The position numbers were made by a program, and so were the translations under genes. From the NCBI GenBank assembly GCA_051294375.1, contig CM119270.1, forward strand, positions 5,464,152-5,528,151: a DNA stretch of 64,000 nucleotides. The letters run 5' to 3'. The stretch is from Paraspadella gotoi (taxonomy: Eukaryota > Chaetognatha). Numbering within the stretch: the first letter of the stretch is position 1; each line of letters starts with the position of its first letter. Below are positions 11,788-22,100 of the stretch, piece after piece. Under the pieces are notes generated by a model, which was not told the origin of the DNA, did not search any database, and saw nothing but the letters and a program-made list of their open reading frames with translations.

Positions 11788-13410
11788 TTNNNNNNNNNNN
11801 NNNNNNNNNNNNNNNNNNNNNNNNNNNNNNNNNNNNNNNNNNNNNNNNNNNNNNNNNNNNNNNNNNNNNNNNNNNNNNNNNNNNNNNNNNNNNNNNNNNN
11901 NNNNNNNNNNNNNNNNNNNNNNNNNNNNNNNNNNNNNNNNNNNNNNNNNNNNNNNNNNNNNNNNNNNNNNNNNNNNNNNNNNNNNNNNNNNNNNNNNNNN
12001 NNNNNNNNNNNNNNNNNNNNNNNNNNNNNNNNNNNNNNNNNNNNNNNCTCTCTCTCTGTCATGATATTAAATTAATAATCCCCTTAATTATAGAGTATCA
12101 TTTTTCTTATCTTCTTAATTTGAAAGGAAGGAGAGGGGATTTACTTGAAAAGCCAAGGATTGCGCCATCTTATTTTCTTTCCTTTTTGTGAGAAATTCTT
12201 TATGTGCAACATATTTTTTTCATAGCCGTCGCAATGGATTATTTTTTTTAATATTTATAGTTTCTCTTTTTCTTGTTTATTTTTATTCCACTGTATATTT
12301 TGTCCTATTAAGCTTTCCCCTTTTTTAAAAAAAATTGTGAAAAGCTGAAAAGCCTACAATCCTTAAATTATGTACTTTTCCATTAATTCTTAATAATTTT
12401 CTACTTAAAACCAGGATTAACAATTCCATTGACCTGTCGATCGTTAGAGTTCATTTGTTTTTTTTTTGGTCACTTCTACAAGGTGTCACCGAGGTCCAGA
12501 TTCCGGAACCGCGTGGCATCGATCCTCTTCCTCCTCCTCATCCTCTTCTTTCACTTCCCAGTTTAAAAAAAAACAACACCATAAGCCTTCGGCTCCTCTT
12601 AGCCGAAAGAAGACAACAATTTCTTTACACTTCAAAGATTTCGTCTTTCCCCATTTTTGTTCCAATTTCCCCAAAGATATTTTTCTCTCACGAAAGGGAT
12701 TCTCCTTTTTTTTTCCACGTTTTCGTCCTTGAGGCGAAAAAAAAAAGATGTGAAATTGTTGTGAATCACCCGGAGACTCGCGGAGGAGGAAAACTTACGA
12801 ATTCACGATTCACGATTCGCGATTCGCGATTCGCGATCAAAAAAAAAATGTTTTACCCACATTCCATTCATTCCTCCTTTGACGAAATATTCGCTAAAGT
12901 TCAATAAAGGAGTTTTTTTTTCTTTTTTAATGACTATGTACTTAGTAATGAATTTAAATAACTTTTCTTTTTTCTCTTTAGTTTTCATTTTAATTAGTAA
13001 TTAATTCTAATTAATAATTTATTGAAATAACTTCTTTGGTTCGATGAAATTTTTTTCCCCCCAAGGTTTTCGTAATTCTGTCAAATCGTTAAGTTCATAT
13101 CATATCAAATGAAATAAGAATAGAGAAAATTAAATTCGTTTTCCATTTTTTTTAAATAATAATAATAATAATAATAATAATATTTTTTTCCTCGTTCAGT
13201 TTTAGTCGATCTAACACAATGTCCGTCCGTCCGTCCATCAGTACGTCTTTTTTATTTTTTTTCTATTTGATTTTTCAGATCGCATCAAAGGGTCGAACCG
13301 TTGGACGAAAGAAACTTCTCAAAGAGAGAAAAGAAGAAAAGTTTATCGTTGGAAAAGAATTTTGAGAAAAGAGGAAAGGCAGATCGACAGTCAGGCACCA
13401 AGAGGTAAGT

Positions 13411-13447
<37 letters not shown>

Positions 13448-14370
13448 NNNNNNNNNNNNNNNNNNNNNNNNNCTTCCTACCTCTCCTCATCCTCTTCTTT
13501 CACTTCCCAGTTTAAACAAAAGAAAATACACCATACAGCTTTCGGCTTCCTCTTAGCCTGAAAGAAGACAACGAAATTTTCTTTGTACACTTCAAAGATT
13601 TCGTCTTTCCCCATTTGTTCCAATTTCCCAAAGCATATTCTCTCACGAAAGGGGATTCTCCTTTTTTTTTCCACGTTTTTCGTCTTGAGGCGAAAAAAAA
13701 AGATGTGAAATGTTGTGAATCACCGGAGACTCGCGGAGGAGGAAAACTTAGAATTTCACGATTCACGATTCTCGGTTCGCGATCACCAACAATGTTTTAC
13801 CCACATTCCATTCATTCCTCCTGAACGATAAAAATATTCGCCTAAAGTTCACAATAAAGAGTTTTTTTTCTTTTTTTAATGACTACTTCAGTAATTGTAA
13901 TTTAAAATTAACTTTTTCTTTTTTTCTCTTTAGTCTTCATTTTTATTAGTAATTAGATAATTTATATTTCTAATTAATAATTTATTGAAATAACTCTTTG
14001 GTTCGATGAAATTTTTTCCCCCCAAGTCGTAATTCTGTTCAAATCTGTTAAGTTCATATCATATCAAATAAATAAGAATAGAGAAAATAAATTTCGTTTT
14101 CCATTTTTTTTTAATAATAATAATAATAATTATTTTTTTTCCTCGATTCAATTTAGTCGATCAATAACACAATTTCCGTCCGTTCCTCATGTCCGTCTTT
14201 TTTATTTTTTTTCTATTTGATTTTTTCAGATCGCTCAAAGGGCTCGAACCTGTTGGACGAAGGAAACTTTCTCAAAGAGAGAAAAGAAAGAAAAGTTTAT
14301 CGTGGAAAAGGAATTTTGAGAAAAGAGGAAAGCAGATCGACAGTCAATAAGGCACCAAGAGGTAAGTGTC

Positions 14371-14409
<39 letters not shown>

Positions 14410-14429
14410 CTCTCTCGACTCTTCTCTCG

Positions 14430-14462
<33 letters not shown>

Positions 14463-14723
14463 CCCTTGTCTCTCCAGTCACTTTTCTTTCACTTTCTCTA
14501 GCATATTTCCCATCTCTTCCCTCATTTTTCCCATCTGCTAACCCAATTCCATGCCCATTCTCCCCCCACCCTGCCCATCCTCCTCGCTTTTCACGTGTAC
14601 CTCAATTATCCTTCCCAAATTGCCATCGACATTTTTCTTTTCGACCTACTCCAATCCCTATTAGCATTTGCGGCCCTTCTCTCTCTCTCTCTCTCTCTCT
14701 CCTCTCTTTCTCTCTCTCTCTAT

Positions 14724-14759
<36 letters not shown>

Positions 14760-14873
14760 CTTCTCTCTCTCTTCTCTCTCTCTCTCTCTCTTCTGGTTCA
14801 TGTCCATAATTCGATTTTGATCGGCGAGAATGGATCGACCGAGAACGTGCGGCTAAAGCCACGTGGGTCAAAG

Positions 14874-14959
<86 letters not shown>

Positions 14960-17158
14960 TTTATCTTCGTCGCCGACGTCGTCGTTTTTGTCGTCGCCCT
15001 CGTCGCTGTCGTTATTGGTCAAGGAAATATCTCTCTATTTGATATATTTTTTCAATCCGGAATAGAGTCCTTGGAAAATCATTTAAAGTTATTCATAATT
15101 AAATAAACATTTTTTTTATTTTCTTCTTCGCTGTTTACTTTAGCGATTCTGAATAAAATAGAAACACCACAATTACTAAATCCTATTTGAGTAATGTAGT
15201 GAGTATATTTGTTATTAAAATATTAAATATTTATTAAATATTAAATATTAAATATCCATAAATGGATGTTCGCCAAGAAGAGTTGTGAGGGATTCATTTC
15301 CTCATCTTGGAACTGGATGATGAAATTCTCACGGAGAAATTATGTTGGTTTCCAAAGTTGAAAAACCTGAAGTCGTCATCAATGTCTCATGGAAGAAAAG
15401 TTGAACCCAATCAAAGTCATTGCAGATGGAAGAATGAAAACAGGAGCCAGAAGTTGAATTTTATTGAATATCTGTCGGCAAACAAAACGCATGTTAAATA
15501 AGACAACAAACAAGCTCTGGCAACGGGAAATTAATAAATTAATTTATTTAAAGAAATTAATTAATTTCAATGGCAGAATGTCTATTATGTTTATTTTTTA
15601 AGTTTATTTTATTTGTTTTTTTTTTATATTTCATAAATTAATTTTTTTTGTTATTTTTTATTTTTATATTTCATTTTTAAGTTTATTTTTTAAAAATGTT
15701 TATTTACTATGAGAATGCTAATATTTTAATTTATTCATTCCCCAGTCAAACACCTGCTTCGTCGCCTGTCTCCACCTTCTCTAAACCCCTACTCAAAACC
15801 GGCGCCTTTCCACTACGCCGCCTCCGATCCGGCGTCGCTCTTCGGCGTCATCGTCGGCGTCGACGCTTGGATCGGCGCCGCCAGACGCGACGTCGCCGCC
15901 GCCTATCGTCTCATCGCCGAACTACAGGAGAGTCGGCAACCGACGCTCTATTGTTTTTTGGGCGCAAAAGGCAAGTTTTGTTTTAGTTTGTTCTTGTTTG
16001 TTTTAACTATTAGGAATAGCGAATATTTTTATGTTTTTTAAATCCTGAATTTAACACTATACAATTTCTTAACAAAATTTCTATAGCGTAAGAAAGATGT
16101 ATGAAAAAAAATATGAAAATATTTTTAAGCTTCTTTTCGAAGGCAGAAAATAAATTTTAATATGCTGGGAATTAATCTTTAATTAATTAATTAATTGATT
16201 AATTTTAATATGTTGGAAGATAAGTATCTGATTCGGGTGAGTTAAGTGCCGGTTTAAGTAGGAAGTAGGATCCTAATCACGGGGTAGATTAAACATAGGC
16301 GCCACTTGTAGGTAAGTTCCGACTAGTCTCTTGACAGGTCAAAGAGTTGAGGAAGGATTGTAATACAACTTATCGTCTCAAGCACAACATTTCCGTTCGC
16401 CCTACTGAACTTCTCATGTAGTCGTCAAACCTTAATGAAGTAAATCTAAAAACTTTTGTATTTTAACTTACCTTTCTGTCTCTGTTCTCTCGTCCCTTAC
16501 CTTTTTTCTCAGATCCGGAATTCGATCCTCAGTCGCAGTTGAGTTCGCGACCTTACCCGACGCTTCCTCTGCCTTCGCCGCTTTACTTACCTCCTCTACT
16601 CACGTCAGCCAAAATCAGGTCAGGCGCAAAATTGAGAAAATAATAAAACAGTACATGAAAATAGGTTGATGAATCTAAATATATAAATATTAAGCAAAAA
16701 AAAATACCGTAACTAAATAAAAAAAATTGAATATAGATTACTAAAAATGTTATATATGAATTAAATCGCAGGAATAAAAAGTTAATAAATAAAATAATAT
16801 AAAATTAGAAAAATATAATGTCTATAAAATTATATTTAAACAAAAAAATTAACAAACTTTATTATTTTTCTTTTCCCTTTCAAGACGGAAAAATCTTTCT
16901 CCTAGGATGAAACCCAAATCTTCTTCCTCTCTCATTCCGGCATCGATTCTCCACATCCCGGATTCCTCATCCGGGTCAAAATTATCGGCGTCTTTCGTCA
17001 AAGCGGCGCCCTCGCCCGACGCCGGCGTCAACGGTTTCACGACCCCGGAGAGGACGACGCCCGTTCGCCGCTCGGCGTCGCTGTCTTCGCCGTCGTTATC
17101 GTCGTCGTCGTCGTCATCGTCGTATATGGCGATTGAAAAAAGAAGGTAAACCATTGAA

Positions 17159-17244
<86 letters not shown>

Positions 17245-18323
17245 CGACGACAATTATAATGATGATGATAAAGATGATGATGTTCATTCCGATGAAAAGA
17301 AAGATACACGTCTTTAAAGACTCGTTTTTGCAATTTTATTGCTTTCTCAATTTTTACAAAATTTACGTATAACGAAGTAAATTCAGGAGGGAAAATTTCG
17401 TGCTTAACACTGTGTTTGCTCTTTTCACCTTTCTCGTGACATCGTCGTCGTCGTCGTCGTCATTGTCGTCGAAGTCGAGTCTAAAAATAGAGGAAGACGA
17501 AAATACTGAAAGACATCAAATATTTTATTACGTTGCGAAATTGTTTTGAGATACGAAGATACTATTTGGCGGAAAGCTAAAAAAAAAAAAAATATGGAAT
17601 GGTTGACTTTTTCCTTTAAAAAAGTTGCCTTGAGGTGAAGAATTTAAAAAAAGTTTGAGCAAACAATGCCGGATCTGTCCACGATCATTAGCGGTAAACT
17701 GCTGATCAAATAATTAATTTTTAATTAATATTACCTTTTTGAGTTGAAGAAATCGTTTTCCAATAAGTCTCGCCTCTCAATCACAAAATTAATTAATGAA
17801 TTGAATAATTACAAAATAATTACAAATTAATTAATTACTAATTTAATAATAAGTATTTAATGAAGCTTCAATTTACATTTAATAAAAAAAATTATAATCA
17901 AATAGTTAAATTTTTTTTTCATTTTAACTTGGACGATTTCATCGAAACTTCATTTCCACCTTCAATCCTACACTTCTTAATTCCACACAAAATTTCAAGT
18001 CAATCACCCAATTCACTCATGGGTAATTGGCGTTCAAAGCTCACGGGAGGAGGACGGACGCCGGACAGACGAATGGACATAAATTATCATAATTGGGATG
18101 TTCTGACCTGATTTAAGTGACTTACCGACAAGATTTGGGGGGCGGACCGACGGACCGACAAAGTGAATTATAGAGCCGGAATCTACCTTAAGCAGATCCG
18201 GATCAAAAAATGCGTGGGTGTTGATTGTAAAGTCCATGTAGCGTGAAAAAATATATTTTGAATTTGGAAAAAAAGATTTGAAGATATTTTCCATGGCTTT
18301 ACTGAAGTCATAATTATTTTTGT

Positions 18324-18389
<66 letters not shown>

Positions 18390-19018
18390 CAAAAGTTGGC
18401 TGACAACGAGAGAAGATTAAAACAAAAACCCGAGCCGACGTGAGGCGGATGAAATTAAAGGACGAAGAGAATAATTCGAGGGGGAAATAAGGAGCCTCGT
18501 TCTGGAGAAAAACCGGAAGGCGCGAGACTTTGAAAAAATCATGACCATAAAAATCAAGAAATGTGAGGGAGTTATCGGGTTATCGCCCTCGTTCGTTCTT
18601 ACCCTAACTCACCCGACAAAATGGCCAGTCTCTGACCTTTTGCAATCTCTTGTCAATTTTTTTGTCATTCACTGAGGCAATTTATTAAACAAGTTCATCA
18701 TATTTTAAAAATTTCTTTTTTAAATAATATTTAGTTTTCCATCTGTTTCGAAATTGTTTCGAAATTCCTTCAGAAAAAAACACCAAGCATTTAGAATCAG
18801 CAAAATTGAATTTTCTGTTTTTACATTTGATTCCGTTTCAAGTGCTCAACCAGAGAATGATTCGGCATTTTATCAAATCTTTCGAGAAATTTCTTTTTCA
18901 AACTTCCAACTTCAAGCCGAAGATTGAAAGTTTTTAGAAGGGAAGGGCATTCGTAAGCTAGTACGTCTGTACTTTTTTAATGTCTGGTCGTTTTCATCAC
19001 CGATTGAAAAAATAATTC

Positions 19019-19057
<39 letters not shown>

Positions 19058-19061
19058 CTCC

Positions 19062-19142
<81 letters not shown>

Positions 19143-22100
19143 CTCCCCAGGATCCAACATCTCTTCCCTCAACGGCCCCGCCGACTGCAACTTCCAGCCT
19201 CATGACTGCACCGAATGCGATCGACCGCGAGAGAACGGCGCCGCTGATCGCATCGAGCGATTTTACGAGTGTCGCGATGACGACGCCGACTGCATAGATG
19301 TGTCGCCGGAGACGAGTGAATGCAATCATCGCGCCTTCGTCAATGGTCGCATCGCCTCGCGCTATCTAGTTAAAAGCCACGACGACGACGACAACGACGA
19401 CTATGACGACGACGTTTTTATTGAATCACTGGAAAAATACGACGACGACGACGACGATGACAGCAGCGACTATTTTCATTGTTTTCACGTCAAATCTGAA
19501 AAGCGCGGGAAAAAAACGACAACGAAAACGACGACGACACAATGGACAAAAAGAAACAAAGACATTAAATCCGATTCCCCGTCCAGCGACGACGACGACG
19601 ACGACGTGACGATGATGACGAAGACGACGACGATAACCTCGCCCCCCATCGCCAACGGACGCCATACGCAACAACTGCAACAACAAAAACAACAACAGCG
19701 ACGCCCTCCTGGAAATGGGCAATTACGAATGGGGACGCCTCGTCAAATTAACGGAGTTGACATTCGAGCCGACCGGTCGAGAGAGAAGGGGAGAGGAGAG
19801 AAGGGGGAGGAGGAGGAGGAGGAGGAGGAGCAGGAGGAAAGGACAGGATTGGAGAACGAAATCGTGGTCAACGGAATTCCGCCTCGAAGCGAATCAAAGT
19901 TGGAAAGAAGTCAAGAAAAAGAGGGAAAAAAATCGATATCGACAGACGACGAAAACGACGACAATGACGACGACGAAAACAACGACGACGACGACGAAAA
20001 CAACGACGACGCCCGGCCGGAAGCGACAATCAAAACCGAAGCCGCGGAAACTCGTTTTTCCCTCGAAAGAATCGAAGGAGCTTCGCCGCTAAATTCCTCG
20101 GTGGCCGGCGCCGGCGCCGATGATGACGTCAACGACGCCGGCCGCGACGCCGGTGACGATGACGACGGCGACGACGATGCCGAAGACGAAAACGAAAGCG
20201 ACGACGACGATGACAACGTCGCCGACAACGTTGATCTCTCCAAGCTCGTGTTCAAAGACGTCGAAGCCGACGAGGATTCGGACTGCGAAAATTGCGAGGA
20301 GTGCGACATCTTCGAATGCCTCGTCAACTCATCCGCTCAACTGAGTCTCGCCGTCGAGACTTTGCTCGAGGACTTCGCTCCGGGAGTGGAGGCGTCGGAG
20401 GAGCGAGTGGACGAGCCGGTTGGGGACGGCGGGATGAGGTGAGGAGATTGGGCGAGGCTTGGCGAGTTGATGCTTGGTGAGGGGGTTCGTGGCGAGTGAG
20501 TGGTTAATAATTGTTAGCAAGTTACCTATTTAGAATATATATAGATACACCATTGCTCATTGTTGCCATGATTCTTGAACCAGACCGACTCCTGTCCCCA
20601 GTGACATCCGCGAACGAATAACTCACCTTCGCCAAATCGGAGAAACAAATTACAAATGCCTCCAGGTAAGTAAGGATTTTGTTTCGGGTAGGGAAGGAAA
20701 CTTACGACTTAATTTTTGGTCAGCAGTAATACAGCAGTAATCTTGTTAAAGCAAACACCATACTGCCAGTATGGTGTTTGCTTTAACAGGAAGCAAGGGG
20801 ATTAATGAGCGGTTGAGATTGAACTTTTACCGTTGCGATCTTAAGAACTATTTTTGCAACAGATGTTGTTTGGTACAGCCATAACTTTGCCGACACTATA
20901 CTAGAACAGACTCGTCAAAAAAAAACAAAAAAAAAAAAAAACCAAAAATAAACACAGAACCGTAAATGTCTACATTGACGATTAAGAACTTTCAAAACCA
21001 TTTACTCGTATCGTCTTTCATTGATTGCCGCAGGTCATCATCGACTATCCTCACAATAAAAAGTTCGGCGCTGTAGAAGCAGTCGACGACGACGACAACG
21101 ACGACAACGAGGACATCCTCCATCAACTTCGTCTCTTGAAGGACCGTTGGGTGGCCTTCACCTTCGTCGCCGATTGTCGCCTCCGTCTCGAGGAGGCGAC
21201 GAGGTCGGCGAGAGAATCTCTGAAGGCCGTCGACGACGATGTTGAGGATTCCGGCGCCGGGAATGACTCAGACGGCGCCGCAAACCCTTCCTCCGGCGCC
21301 GCGGCCAACCCCGATCTCTTTCGGTCGCTCAAAGAAATTCGGCTCCGCGTGATTCGCCTCCGAGGCGACGCCGGCCGCCTGCTGGAGACCGCCTCCGTCT
21401 TCGAGTCGAGACTGGAGCAGTTTGCGTCGGCGGAAGAGGATCTGCGTCGGCAAATGGACGTTCGCCGGATTCGTCGCCGGAGCGGGAGTGGAGAAGAGGA
21501 GCGGCAGGTGGAAGGGGGGAGTGTTTGTTATTGTTCTTTGTTTTGGTTGTCGTTGTTGTCGTTGTCTTGGTTATGTTAATTGAAAAAGTACAACGCAGGC
21601 TTAGCGTGAGCCATTTCTTAATTTCTTGCTGTTAAAATTCTAATTTTATACATAACAACCCCTTACAGTTTCGACGCCGTCGGTCCAGCTCATCTAGTTG
21701 GCCATGCGAAGATCTGCGTCGGCGACTCGCGTCGGCGAGCGTCGGCATCGATGCGGCCGCGGATCGACTCGCCGAAGCCGCGGATTCTTTGGAGGAGTTC
21801 GACGAGAGAGAGAGACAGAGTCGGAAGGCGATGAAGAGAGTTTGGAGGAGATTGGAGGAGGAAGAGGAAGCGGAAGAGGCCGAGGAGGCGATGGAGGAGG
21901 AAGAAGAAGAAGAGGACGAGAGCTTGGAGGATAGCGTCAATGCATCGAACGTTTTACAACACGTGCAGCCTCACAATTGCCTCGACATAATAGAGAGGAG
22001 AATAAAGAAAGCTTGTAAAGAATCGCGACGCAAGCGTCGTTTGGAGAGTCCCTTACATCGGCGCCTTCGTCATCTGCGTTTCGATGCTAAATTCGTCGAC

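Larger units (their letters stand above)
12525..14400. repeat. About 0.92-kb direct duplication split by a 25-N gap
   Basis: 12525-13447 and 13473-14400 match along their length: a C/T-rich start, a run ending in TTTACCCACATTCCATTC, an A/T-rich intron part with an AAT tract, the exon, and the GTAAGTGTCCTCTCT donor region. Differences are mainly one- or two-base indels, often in homopolymers. The copies are separated by exactly 25 N, a gap size also seen at 41450-41474. This could be a false tandem of two alleles or uncorrected reads, or a true recent tandem. Confidence 0.85.

Noticed and set aside
12455-12907. 150-residue plus-strand frame (MFFFWSLLQ...)
   Set aside because: It lies in the duplicated intron, and the second copy of the same DNA breaks the frame at once; no motif.
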